Below, in pieces: positions 1-11,086 of a stretch of DNA of 64,000 nucleotides. The first letter of the stretch is position 1; every line of letters begins with the position of its first letter. The notes under the pieces were generated by a model. The model searched no databases, had not been told where the DNA came from, and worked only from the letters and a program-made list of their open reading frames with translations. The translations under genes were made by a program, and so were the position numbers. This DNA comes from Blasia pusilla (Eukaryota > Marchantiophyta > Marchantiopsida > Blasiales): contig CM114274.1 in the NCBI GenBank assembly GCA_050084515.1, forward strand, positions 2,170,001 through 2,234,000, read 5' to 3'.

Positions 1-774
1 AGGAGAGGAGAATAAAATAACGAAGTCTCAAGACCCAGCAAGAAGCTTCGGAATGATAACGAAGCTCAACAAAGCTCTGTCTACAAAGTGCTTCGCTCTT
101 TAACGAAGCATAACAAAGCAGAAAGAAGAAGAGAAAGAAGTACTTCGCTGAAGCGTGAAGCACAAAGCACCTTAAACAAGAACGAAGAATGGAGCGCTTC
201 GTCCTCAAGAAGTCCAGCGAAGCGAAGCCAAGAATAAAAGTGATTTCAAGAGACACACCGTTAGAACAATTAGACTAGGAAAGGGCGCGATCCTTTGTAT
301 CAGATAGATAGTTAGGACATTTTTGTTTTGCGGATTCACAGGGATCGTAGGAAAAGCTAAGAGAACCATAGATCTAGGTAGTTACAAATGCTGAAGAGAC
401 ACCAGCTTCATCAAGAACGCTTCGAATCTTTGGATCACTTCTACTCCAACGAGTATTTAAGAAGCAAGACAGAAGCCATAATCATCATTCTCTTACGAAG
501 TCCTCATGCTGTAGGAATGGTCCGAGCAAGGGAGTAGTACCCTCTCGAGCTTGCATACACTTTGAAGCTTTCTCATTCTTGATGGAGTAGTAAAGCAATC
601 ATTCATTCATTCTGATGTGCGATGCTTATGTCTGAGTATTCTTTTTAGGTCTGCAGAGTGAAGAGTGAATCAGACGAACCTTTCTCATCAATGGAATAAT
701 CAACATAAAGATTGTAGGAAATCTGTTTGACAGAGAGTAGCCTGCCGAGACGGATTGAGTTCCGAAAGTTCTGA
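1..774. repeat. CGAAG/CTTCG-rich noncoding sequence, probably internal to an LTR element
   Basis: No gene is visible. The first 250 bases are crowded with the 5-mer CGAAG and its complement CTTCG, often extended to CGAAGC, in a purine-rich background. The segment lies just inside a primer-binding-site-like sequence at 775-792 read on the minus strand, so it may be the 5' untranslated or gag-proximal part of a minus-strand LTR element that runs off the left edge. No coding similarity was recognised on either strand. Confidence 0.4.
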
Positions 775-792
775 TCCCCGACAACGGCGCCA
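775..792 (-). other. Primer-binding-site-like sequence (tRNA-Asp type) of an LTR retroelement
   Basis: On the minus strand this reads TGGCGCCGTTGTCGGGGA, preceded by an AAATTTTT run. This is close to the tRNA-Asp-type primer site typical of Tat/Athila-lineage plant Ty3/gypsy elements. It implies a 5' LTR ending near position 800-810 and an internal region extending leftward out of the window. No gag is recognisable, so it is an isolated signal. A chance match is unlikely but possible. Confidence 0.5.
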
Positions 793-1084
793 AAAAATTT
801 GTTGCTATATGTAATGTATAAGAGTTTCTATTTTATATTCGTTTAATAAGTTCGATCCCCAAGAGGATAATTGTTTGATGAAAAGAGAGTTTGAAATTAC
901 AATTCTGTTGTAATAGTTGTATTTAAATGTGTATGAGTTATATTCAATATCTTATCAATATCTTCGGATCTTGCTTAGTACCAAGGGGTCTTTTCTCAAT
1001 TCTCTCTAGTGGAATTAACAGCATGCTCAGGTAGATTTCCTCTCGATATCAAGAAACCTCACAGAGACCTCAACATGAAAGCTG

Positions 1085-2430
1085 GCTTCTCATACTTTCG
1101 GAACTCGATCCGAAAGTAGTATCACATGGAGTGAACAAGGCTGCCCACTATCTCCTAAATTATTTGGACTTTACATTGGTAAACTGGAGAAGGTGCTCTC
1201 TAAGATGAATGGATACCTACTTGAATTTGCCACTTCCTTGATACCCTTGCAACTCTATGCGGATGACATCGTTTTGATGTCCAAAACAGTATAAGTTCTA
1301 CGAGTATATTTAAATGCACTATGGGGATTGTGTAGTAGATTAGGGATGGAGGTCAATCTACAAAAGACCACAGCAGTTATCTTCGGCTCTTATGTTACCC
1401 GCAACTCACTAGTTGCACAAATTCACCTATGGACAAGGTGTGAGCAGAGGAGCTATTGAAATTGTGGACGTGTACTTATAATTGGGGGTTAGGCTCAAAG
1501 CCAACAACAATTGGAGAGCCAATGGTACTCGCAACGGAGCTAATGCAAGGTTAAGATGCATTCACTTGTTGGAATCCAATTGCAAGAGAATGGAAATGTG
1601 GAACGCACCACAAAGATACAACTCTTCAAAGCCATGGTCATCCCAACCACTCTATTTTCTTCTGAAGTTTGGGATTGAAGTGCCAATGAATGGCCCAACC
1701 AACTAGATATCCCACAAAAACCTGACTCCTACGTGTTGATGCCTCGGTGTTAGGATGATAACCCCCCATGACCCTAAACACTACTTGCGGAATTCGGAGA
1801 AGTTTCTTTTGAGATTCATGCAATCACATTCCTTCAGTACTTGGAAGCTATTAGAGGGAAGAACCCTAATTACATCTCTCCAAGAGTCTTCCAAGCTTCA
1901 AAGGATACAAGTGCTACCAAGGCAATTTTTGTACCAGAAGTGTTGTGTATGGCTTAATAAGTGGGGCCTATTAGTTAATGATTTGCCAAAAAACAGTCAG
2001 AAGGACCTTTTGGAGATTTTGCACAACAAATAAATCTCTCTTACTTGCGATAAGCACCAAAAGCTATGGGAAAGGTGGTGCAATCACTTTGAGAAAAATT
2101 GTGAAAGGATGCAACATGACTGCACCTCCACGATTACCTGGTGATATACTGAAGAGGCTTCTTACATCTTTGCCAAAATTTCCACTAAATTCGATCATGC
2201 ACTTAGTAGATTCAGATGTGACTCACCAGACTTAAAGTTTGAGAAAGAGAGTTCTCACAAACCAGAAGAGAGGACAGATTATACAGGTATTTTAGGAATT
2301 TTAGATGATAATGAGCATTTTCTCTTCAAGTGCAACTATCGCGAGTACATTAGACTCTACTTACCAGATTATATGTACGGACATCCCCATCTATTTCACT
2401 TAGTTAATTTCTTCCCCCTTTTCTAGAAAT
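1085..2430 (+). pseudogene. LINE (non-LTR retrotransposon) reverse transcriptase remnant
   Basis: A 5'-truncated non-LTR retrotransposon. Near 1135-1160 it reads QGCPLSPKLFGLYI, the conserved LINE RT block that precedes the catalytic box. Near 1245-1290 it reads LQLYADDIVLMSKT, the catalytic YADD box. A stop follows at once, then RT thumb-like sequence (LWGLCSRLGMEVNLQKT) and a connection region with YLGVRLKA in shifting frames around 1480-1700. Toward 2290-2390 the residues DDNEHFLFKC resemble the C-terminal Cys/His region of plant LINEs. The frame is broken many times. The N-terminal endonuclease is absent: truncation lies near 1085, next to an 8-bp hairpin (CTTTCGGA/TCCGAAAG). Confidence 0.8.
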
Positions 2431-2439
2431 GTAAAAGGT

Positions 2440-3235
2440 TGCTTGTCTCTCTAATGAGGCGGTAAGTCTTTACTTGTTCAGCTATTATTCACCAGGCATC
2501 TTCAATTGCAACAACCTTATAGGCCTATTTTGCAAGAAACTTTGCAATTGCCATTGGGGATACCTGGTCTTACACTCTTGTTTCCTTGTCCATACATGGC
2601 TGGACCCTCGCACCGGTATGAGCAAATGGTCAAACAAGGATTGATCCACAATTATCTCCTAATAAAAAAACAGAACTAGCTTCAGCTAATCCATCCATGA
2701 TTTCAATGTGCGCAATCAGCAAATCAATTTCTAGTTCACTTGTCTAATTAGACCACTATCACTATGTGACTCTCCTTATGATCTATCGTATCTTAGAGAG
2801 AGAGACTCATAATGTTTGACTCTATTCTGTTATGTTTTGGCCTATTATGTTTAGTCCAATCCATTTCTATTCATCTCTTGTCTTCTTTTATTTTATTTTA
2901 TTTCTTCCCTTCTTTTCTTTATTTCTTCTGATTTCTTCTTCCCTTCCCTTTTCTTGACTTTTCAGTGAAATATAAATTTGGTTTTGTTATGTATGTTTAG
3001 TTCCATTTTTCTCTTATCTTCTTTTCTCTTATTATATTCTTTTCTTCTAATTTCTCATCTTCTCCTGTTCTTTGTAAAATCTCTATTCTATTCTCTTATG
3101 TTCTTTTCTTTTGTTTGTTATTCTTTATCTATATCTATGTTTGTATACTCAGTTTTCAACTACTCTTACGTAGTTTAATCAATATTTCACAGATTCACTT
3201 GAATAAAGATAGAAGTTTTGTAGTCATTAAGTAAT
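2440..3235. other. AT/T-rich spacer without recognisable genes
   Basis: T-rich and pyrimidine-rich sequence, especially at 2880-3180 with TTTTCTT-type runs. It encodes only a hydrophobic low-complexity reading frame, which I regard as spurious. It may contain the decayed tail of the LINE. Nothing else is supported. Confidence 0.4.
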
Positions 3236-3239
3236 GTCT

Positions 3240-3464
3240 GTACTAGCCTTGTGAACCCTAGATTTCAAGCAAGAGAGAGACATAGGTAACCATGGAGAGA
3301 GCTTGGGAGAGGGAAGGGGATATACCTCCAAGAGAGAGAGAGGGAGAGAGCTTGAGAGCTCATTCTCTCTTTGTTGAACCTCTTGGCATGAGGCGGCGGA
3401 GCCATGGTCCTCCTTCCCTTGTGTGTATAATCCAAGCCTCTCATTAAGAGAGTGGGTTTGGTTT

Positions 3465-3498
<34 letters not shown>

Positions 3499-3500
3499 AC
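3240..3500 (+). repeat. LTR fragment of the DNMT-type Ty3/gypsy family (plus orientation)
   Basis: The stretch from CATGGAGAGAGCTTGGGAGA through the AAGAGAGTGGGTTTGGTTTGA segment matches, in opposite orientation, the LTR at 8115-8866 and also the copies at 41110-41350 and 56440-56690. It ends in an AG microsatellite (about 3465-3497) that grew from the purine tract of the LTR. No flanking internal region is seen, so it is a solo or truncated LTR. Confidence 0.65.
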
Positions 3501-4486
3501 GGGAGAATAACGGCCATATTTTCCTTCCTGACAAAGAGACTTCTGTTGATCAAAACCTAGTGCTCTTGTTGGATTATGTCTCGGGAATTTTTTTCAAGAA
3601 ACCTCAGTTCAACCTAGAGTACGCACTTACCGTGAGAAACGAGCTCCAAGAGTGCGAGAAAGAACCGAGAGGAATTGGAATTTGGAATGGGAGTTTAGAA
3701 AAAATGATTTGGCGTAGTTAGGATATAATTTGCCAACTTGGGGATAGTTTTAATACAACAACTATACTTTTAACTACATCAAATTATTTCAAATAAGACT
3801 AGTCATAGTCTAGTCTTATTTCTACACCTCATATTGTGGAATAAATTTTAATGAAAACTAATTTACCATATATGCCATATCTTAGTTATTTTGCAGTAAT
3901 CTAGTCATTTTTAATGATATTTCATTAGTTAATAATAACAATATAAAATTTTTAAAAAAAAGATCATGTCATACCCTCTAGTCATTCTTAATAACTAAGT
4001 AATACTAAATTATGCCATATATGACATATGTAGTGGTATTTTAATCTTATTTGCCTCTAGTTGTAAGTGACTTAGTGCTAAAAGCACCATATTCTTTCTA
4101 GTGAGCTCACGCAAAAGACGTTAGTAATAGTTACCTCTCCATGGAATCGAGACATGAATTATAGACTTACATGATCCACATCTCTATTTCTCGGTGTTAA
4201 AATAGTTGTATCCCTCAAGAATATTATGTTATGAAATCATTCCAAATCAATCCCATAGATTGTATTGATGAGATTGTTGATATTTTTAGTTTTGGATACC
4301 ATATCATCAGACAATTGAATCCTTGAATCCTTATATAAAGAAAGACGACCCTCTCCGACCTTCAACCACCAATTTTTGAAATTTTCTAAATTCACATGTA
4401 AAGGGCTTGCACATAAGCATATAATTAGATTTTTATTAATAAATATGAAAATTTTGAAATAACCAATGAATACAGGTAGCTTATGA
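3501..4486. other. AT-rich noncoding sequence with AGTCAT-type short repeats
   Basis: No gene seen. Around 3795-4080 the words AGTCAT, CTAGTC and ATGAC recur. They resemble the denser cluster at 5860-6180 on the other side of the helicase fragment, so the two stretches may be subterminal repeats of one element enclosing it. Confidence 0.35.
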
Positions 4487-5130
4487 TTATGGTAAATATA
4501 TGATACCTTCCATATTTTGGACTCTCATATCTTTTGTAAGTTTCATCATCCTTACATGAGACAATGAAGGAGATCTCTTAAATGTGGCTTGCACAATTTG
4601 TTGACGATCAGTAGGGCGAACAACATGAAGGACTTGACAGAAATATCCACCAAAAACAATACTTTTTCCACAAAATGGAACCTCTTTTAAGTCATCAGAT
4701 ACCAATCCCATAATATCTTGCAATATACGATCAACAACCTCAAAGACATGATGATGAGTCATAGGTGCGTTGTCATATATGATAAGCTTAGCATTTTTGA
4801 AGATACATGCCTTATTACTAATAATTTGTATATTGCAAGATGTAAGGAATGAATTGTTATCTTGGAAGAAATTGAGCAAAGTAATGAAACTTATTCAGTG
4901 CAATGGGAAATAGACTTTGGTTCTTACTTGCACGTGAAAATTTCATCCACATTATTCATAATCTTGAATCTAGAATGTGCAGTACCACCTCCTTCCAACA
5001 ATAAAGTTGCTATCCCAGATGAGGCAACAACCAATGCAATACCTCCTTTATAAAATACACTTTTTAAAAGGAGATTGTATAGAAATATTTTCCATGTTCC
5101 ACCCAGACCATTGATAAGAAATAATTTTGC
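4487..5130 (-). pseudogene. PIF1-type helicase fragment, probably from a Helitron
   Basis: Reading leftward from about 5130, one degenerate frame gives a Walker A-like block INGLGGTWKIFLYN (canonical GGTGK now GGTWK). It is followed by GGIALVVASSGIATLLL and TAHSRFKI, and then, after a frame break, by a Walker B-like IIYDNAPMTHHHVFEVVDR (DEAP expected), FGGYFCQVLHVVRPTDRQQI and MKLTKDMRV. The order is that of a PIF1-family superfamily 1B helicase as carried by plant Helitrons. It differs clearly from the helicase of the Helitron at 20.3-21.5 kb, so it comes from another family. No Rep/HUH domain lies nearby. Walker mutations and frameshifts make it non-functional. Confidence 0.8.
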
Positions 5131-5479
5131 CTATAATGACATGATGATGTATGATATTAGTTATCATATTAATAGTTTATGTGAAGAACATAGTAGAAGT
5201 TGAGAGTGATGAAAGCTTCCATATTCTTATCGAAGAATGAAATAGTGTGCTCGTCGGTTAAGGTAGGCATGTCATCGAGTATCATCTTAGCAAAGTCGAC
5301 ATAGGACTTTAGTACCTAAAGGTGTTATTGTCAATTCAGCCTATAGATAAAACTGAAAAGATAATCATAGCCATAGAAATGCTTATACAAACATGAGTTT
5401 CTTGATTTGTCGTGCGCCTACGTAAATCTTTAATGTTGTGGAAGCGTGTGTTCAGTAGAACACGCTCTCAATCTTGATC

Positions 5480-5760
5480 TACACCCAAACACGCACTCAC
5501 GTTAGTCGGGCCTGGATCAATCAATGTTCTAACTTTCCGAGTTCTCGACTCGGCCTCTCATCAAGCTCAACCTTCCTAGTTTTGCGGTTCACAACACATG
5601 CAAGTGTTTCAAGACTTGGGAGAGACTTTTCGGTTGTTTTAGAAACCTCAAATAGCGTTTTCACGCCTGGTGGTTCCAACTATCCAATGGACGTCCAATG
5701 ACTCCCTAACCACGACTCACAAAAATGAGTCCCCGGTTGGAATCCAAGGGTGGGTTATGA
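5480..5760 (-). repeat. Interspersed repeat, copy 1 (inverted relative to 39.3 kb)
   Basis: The reverse complement aligns along most of its length with 39315-39575. Shared blocks include TTGGATTCCAACC, GGTCCATTGGACAGTTGG-like, CCCAAGTCT, AAGGTTGAGCTT and a TAACRTGAGTG block. No protein similarity was recognised. It is noncoding repeat DNA, perhaps part of an LTR or of a non-autonomous element. Confidence 0.6.
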
Positions 5761-5859
5761 TCACATTTGGGTTTCATTAGTACAAAACCCCCCTCTGGAT
5801 GACTCAAAAAAATGATTGGATGATATAAAATTGAAGCTATGAGACTCTGTAACTACTTA

Positions 5860-6180
5860 ACCTAACCAGACTATAGTAATAAAAATTACTCCTAGTCGTA
5901 TAAGTTGTCACTAAAACCGAGGGCAGTCATATATGAGTCTCATTTTTGTTACTCAAAATAGTCACTAAATACGACTTCACATAGTCATTATTCATAAGTA
6001 GGTGAAGTCATAAAAAATGACTAGACGAGTCATAAAGAATAACTAGACGAGTCATTACGTATAACTCATCTAGTCATAAAGAATGACTTACAATGACTAC
6101 TCTGAGTAATAAATAATAACTCCATACATCACAAAAGAATGACTGTAAGTCATTAAAATGACTTGTCCATGTCATTCTAC
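5860..6180. repeat. Dense cluster of TGACT/AGTCA palindromic words
   Basis: About twenty copies of AGTCAT, GAGTCAT, AATGACT or their complements occur within 320 bp, many as facing pairs such as AGTCATAAAGAATGACT and GAGTCATTACGTATAACTC. The pattern is visible directly. It may be subterminal repeats (transposase-binding sites) of a DNA transposon. It also resembles a bZIP half-site array, but no gene is near. Confidence 0.6.
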
Positions 6181-6614
6181 AATCCTATCATATAATTGAA
6201 ACATTATACAAAATATTTATGCAAGCACCATAAAGAATTATAGCCAATCATTCCTATATGACAGGGTTTCTTTATTGTTGACAGAATCATGTACATTGTA
6301 TTGGCATTTAGAGTCTCTTTTATATCCATGACAACCATGTATATGAATGCCTCCTTTATAACCTCTGATGGACTTTATGGTTGTTTTCTCTTACACACCC
6401 TCTAATTGCTTCTTCTCTTACATCCAACAAGGAGAACTTCAAGCCATTCTGCTATAATTACAGTCCTAATGTTACCAACATCGTGTGAAATCATACATTC
6501 GCATTAATATTCTACCAACCCACACTTATTTAGCATATGATCAGTTTTCATAGTCAGAAATGCTTGACGATTGAAATCTGAAGATAGCAAATGCTTCTTA
6601 CATCCAAGTGAGAA

Positions 6615-6757
<143 letters not shown>

Positions 6758-6759
6758 CC

Positions 6760-8110
6760 AACTTGATATCCTCCAACTTTGATATGCAAACTTTGATATG
6801 CAACCTTGGGTTAAACCACTCCCCATTGGTATATTGGAATCACAAGCCTCTAGGTCAACCGCATGATAGACTGGCGCAAGTCGTGGGCCGCTTCATTCAT
6901 AGAATTAAGAACGCAGCCACCGGCCACATGTACTTATTTCACTTAACTATTTTTACGAATAGTACGAGGTGAAATTTTTCTGTACACCTACCAAAAATTC
7001 ACTAACAATATACTACATGATACTCAAGGATACAAAAGGAAATTATGGCTCACAAGGGAATTTAGTTCAATGAATCTGAGCTTATAAGCCAGCAAGCTAC
7101 AATACATTATGCAAGATTGACACGGGGAATAACGCTCGATTAGTTACAAGAGATTTGTGTTATTATGAAGCTCCCTCTTGAGATGTTGATAATTCTGTCA
7201 TCCGCAAAAGCTGCTCATCTGCTTGACCGTATGAAAACAACCCGGGAAGCTCAGGAAATTTTAGAAAACTTCCTTCAACACATTCAACTTCATCTTTAGA
7301 GTATATAGATGATTTCTTGCTTGTTCACAGTCTCCAACCTCATTTTTACAATGAGAGCACCTCATACTAGGGTCCAAAACTGCCGGAGTCGCTTAGTAAA
7401 CGGAAGTGCCTTTGACATTCTCTGCCACCATGTAAATGAACATTGTAATTTTTTTTAGATGAATTATCTATATTCTCTTCCTCTTTGTGAGATCTAGCTT
7501 TGCCGTGATTCTCACTTGTTTATTGTATTTCATTGTTTGTACCAAGTGTGCAACTTTAGCAAGCGGCCTTCATAAAATCCTCACCAGTTTGGAATCTTGC
7601 TTGCCGTTTAATAGCCATTGTTGAAGAACACTTCTTCTGTTGCCATGCATTTAGATCGTGATTTTTTCAAACTCCAATTGCCTAAGTCATTTTTCATATC
7701 GTAACAGAGCTATGCACTATCTCAAAATTGATTTTGCATTATCTGCGCACCTACATGGTATGCAATTTTTGCTATCCAATTTTGGTCAAATTTTTGAACT
7801 TGTGTGTAATCTAATTTACAGTGATTGTTCTTGCATGTTGAACTCAATCTCCAACTATTAGCACTTGTTTGAAGCCAAATCTTCATTTTCATGAGTAAAG
7901 ACTTTATCTTCATTCTTTTGTTTAACTGTTTTCACTTTACTTTTTCAAGTCCATGAATTTCATGAATTGGATCTCTGCTGCTTCAACTACGATGTGCAGC
8001 AGGTTGCACAAGTGGTGTATGATCACATGTACATCAGAATCTGTAGCTTTTGGACCAACACCTGTTTTGGCATAGCAGTACACATGTCTTGTAATATTTT
8101 TTTAGAGGGA
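6760..8110. other. Noncoding AT-rich spacer
   Basis: No gene recognised on either strand. A weak Cys/His-containing frame on the minus strand near 7290-7390 could be a LINE tail but is too short to call. Confidence 0.35.
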
Positions 8111-8114
8111 AACT

Positions 8115-8866
8115 ATCGTGCGCATACACATCGCTACACAACACATATCACTGTAATCAAACACACACACAAACACGCACGATCCCATGCTAACTCATGG
8201 CATCCAAACAATGAGACAAGAAGTACCAAAATATCTCTAATTAAATCAAGTAGATCCAATCTCTCTCACAACATCATAGTTCTCACATGTCTCTCTCAAT
8301 GTCAAACCAAACCCACTCTCCTAATGAGAGGCTTGGGTTACACTCACAAGGCAAGGGACCATAGCTCTGCCACCTCGTCCCAAGAGGTTCAACAAAGAGA
8401 GAATGAGCTCTCAAGCTCTCTCTCGCTCTCTCTCCTTGAGGTATACCCCTCCCCTCTCCCAAGCTCTCTCCATGGTAACCTATGCTCCCAAGTCACCTCC
8501 TTGGCTCTTGACCCGATGTAGGAGTCATCAGGTCAAGAGTAGAAATAGAAAGTCGATCATATACTCAAAATGGTACTTACCTAAAATAGTAAGTTCCCCA
8601 ATATGGCTCCAAATGATCCGAAACAAAGGCAAAACCTGCTCTCTCAGGTTTCTCGGGGCCTCAGCAGGTCATCCTTGACCTACTTATTTTGTCCTCCATG
8701 AATCACGAAGGCGATCTACTAGATCTCACCGATTTATCCTACAAGACGTGACAACCATCGTGCGCATACATATCGCTGTCACTGAACACACACACACAAA
8801 TACGCACGATCCCATGCTAACTCATGGCATCCAAAAAACAAGACAAGAAGTACCAAAATATCTCCA
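8115..8866 (-). repeat. 3' LTR of Ty3/gypsy copy A
   Basis: The LTR begins on the minus strand with TGGAGATATTTTGG, directly after a polypurine tract (8870-8879, AGGGGGG core), and ends near 8115 with GCGATGTGTATGCGCACGA. Related LTRs occur at 40435-41522 (+) and 56300-56960 (-), with a fragment at 3240-3500 (+). About 115 bp at its start (8752-8866) recurs near its end (8115-8240), so the LTR carries internal terminal subrepeats. The centre is purine-rich with GAGAGA tracts. Confidence 0.75.
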
Positions 8867-9049
8867 ATTGCCCCCCTAGCTGGTGATTAGGTCCCTCTAA
8901 CTCCAGATAGCCATCTATCCCTACCTACCATGACGTACATCTCTCAGACGCTAAGAGCAAGAAGGTCGGGTGCTCATGTGGCCCCATCGTTAATCGCCTT
9001 CTTGTCATCCATGTTACAAACACAAGTCGGAATGTAGAAGTACCTACTC

Positions 9050-9250
9050 TATGTATACCTGGGACACACCCATCATCCCTGAGGAACCCTAGTGAGAGGT
9101 GGCGTCAAACATGCCATATGCCATCCTCTCAAACACCCATCACAGACTAGCATAGTGGTTGTACCACGGGCGGAACCATACAACATACACTACAAGCCTG
9201 CACAAACTATTGCTAGACTCGGATCAACTGTACCATCAATGTTTGGAAGA
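9050..9250 (-). pseudogene. PHD-type zinc finger at the C-terminus of the integrase, copy A
   Basis: After the integrase C-terminal block WKDHVRNSMPCHLPNIDGTV comes CMLYG (expected CMLCG), about 10 residues, CDGC, GWHMAC and, after a stop, VCPRY (expected CPRC). The spacing C-x2-C, C-x2-C, H-x2-C, C-x2-C with W before the last pair is the C4HC3 signature of PHD fingers. Other family copies keep CMLCG (40.1 kb, 57.2 kb), so the Tyr here is decay. PHD fingers usually read histone H3 tails. A role in targeting integration, like the chromodomain of chromoviruses, is inference. Confidence 0.75.
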
Positions 9251-10420
9251 TGACATGGCATACTGTTACGCACATGGTCCTTCCAAACCATACCATCGCG
9301 TCCCTCGAATCATATAACACCGGATGGCAAAACCTCACGCACTCTCAAGATGGGACGCCATGCAATCACATCCAACGTTGTGGGTGTCGTCTACTACAAG
9401 TAAAACATAGTCATCCTCATGAAACCTACAGATAGTAGGTCGATAACCAACTCCCCGAATAGTTGCATACCTCAACGTATCCCGATGTTGCGCAATCACC
9501 AAGTTCTCAAACGCCATGGGCATCACTCTTCGAAACAACTCAGTCCTTTGAGAACATGCTTGCATCCATACATCAGGGTCATCAAGGTTCAACATCTCAC
9601 TAACATCTTGATGAATGGCCATAGGTAAATAAGGCTCTCGGCCACAAAGCAACAAGTACAGTGAGAAAGACGCTAAGGATGCATGCCTGCTAAATTTGTA
9701 TCCCAGTGCCAACCACAGCAACTGAAGGTCCCAATCTCCTAGGTGACCTCTCTGCAAGCCATACTTGCATAGTCCTCTCTTCACCGTTTGCATAACCCAC
9801 TCCGCTAGTCCATCCGCCTCAGGATGATCTCTCAAAGTAGTGCGCTGGTCGATTAGTGCTTGATCACACAAGCCCTGAAACTCCCCGCGGAACTCTTTAC
9901 CCTTGTGTGTCAACACCTCAACTGGTGCGCCGTAAAGACTCAACACTCGATCAAGGAAGGCAAACCCTACTCCCTCACTCGCTTTGTCCACCAATGCAAC
10001 CAACTCTATCCACTTCGAGAAGTGCTTGACCATCACCAACACATAACGAATATGGCGCTCAATCAAAGGAAAAGATCCTGCAAAATCCAACCTCCATCTA
10101 TAATCTAAACCCATGATCATAAGTGGATGCAATTGTGGAGTTAGAGCATTGAATGATGCTCGGACTCGATCATACACCATGCATTTGGCAACAAACTGCT
10201 GAACATCAGTCTGCATCCCTCGCCACCAATACTGAATCAAGAGCAAGCTCTATATTCGCTTCACTCCAAAATGATCCAACTCCTTGTGGGCATGCCGCAC
10301 CAAACGTGCTCTCTGCGGAAGATGAGGCACTACACGCACTCTACCATCCTCCCACACTCGCAACACATGTGTGCCCTCCCACTGGAACCGTCAAGCTTGT
10401 TGTAGGATCCGATCCCGCTC
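9251..10420 (-). pseudogene. Ty3/gypsy integrase, copy A
   Basis: A 303-residue open stretch (10246-9335) starts in the zinc-binding region (YWWRGMQTDVQQFVAKC) and runs through the DDE core: the first acidic residue in WRLDFAGSFPLIER, the second region degraded to VLTHKGKEFRGEF (a TD-x-G motif expected, Asp now His), and the Glu region EADGLAEWVMQ. Conserved downstream text is GLQRGHLGDWDLQL. Sequence past 10246 holds the N-terminal zinc region in broken frames. The loss of the second catalytic Asp shows the copy is dead. The C-terminus runs into the PHD finger. Confidence 0.85.
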
Positions 10421-10539
10421 TCTAGCACGCATAGTGCTCGCGACGCTGCCAATGCGTAGGTACTCCAAGACCACTCCATCGTCGTGAATTTCTTGGCCAC
10501 CTATCATTTCCTCATCGGCCTCTGGATCTTAGGACTCTC

Positions 10540-11086
10540 CATCAGACCTCGCCATCGAAGTCTCAGCAATCGGGCTCTCCATAGCCAACAAGCCCAAATA
10601 GGCTGATGCATGCCATCCTCGCACCAACTGCTCATCACTCTCACCATGCCAACAAGCTCCAGTTGCATCTCGCTGACTCAAGCATGGGTTACGACTCAAA
10701 CCATCTGCATCCTGGTTGAGCATCCCAGGTCTATGCGCCACTTGGAAGTCATACTCCTCCAACAAAAGAGCCCACCTGGCAAGCTTCCCTGTAAGCTTAT
10801 CGGACTCCATTAACCACTTAAGTGGCTGATGGTCAGTATTGATGGTAAAGGAAGTTTCGAATAGATAATTTCTGAAATGTATGATAACACACACTGTAGC
10901 CAAGCACTCACCCTCATATGAGCTAAACTTTTCCTCTGCAGCGTTGTTCGGGTGACTAGCATAAGCCACCAAAAACTCTCTACAATCATCGTCATGTTGG
11001 GTGAGCACGGCTCCAAGGCCCAACATGCTCCAATCAGTATGCAATTGGAAAGGACGCCATATGATTGATCTCATCAATATGGGCGT
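10540..11086 (-). pseudogene. RNase H domain and RT connection, copy A (left part)
   Basis: On the minus strand this reads PFQLHTDWSMLGLGAVLTQ (RNase H first Asp region), SSYEGECLATVC (Glu region), INTDHQPLKWLM (third acidic residue) and NQDADGLSRNP (last Asp). This is the Ty3/gypsy-type RNase H, followed by the tether to integrase. It is interrupted at 11086 by a foreign insertion; the RT part resumes at 13690. Confidence 0.88.
11082..11086. repeat. Target-site duplication GGCGT, left copy
   Basis: The 5-mer GGCGT occurs here and again at 13690-13694, exactly where the reading of the host element is interrupted. In element 2 (59098-59104) the same sequence is uninterrupted and has a single GGCGT. 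Confidence 0.85.

Noticed and set aside
8881-10425. Plus-strand frames over the integrase (for example 9250-9435, 9860-10108, 10153-10425)
   Set aside because: They are shadows of the minus-strand retroelement coding sequence.
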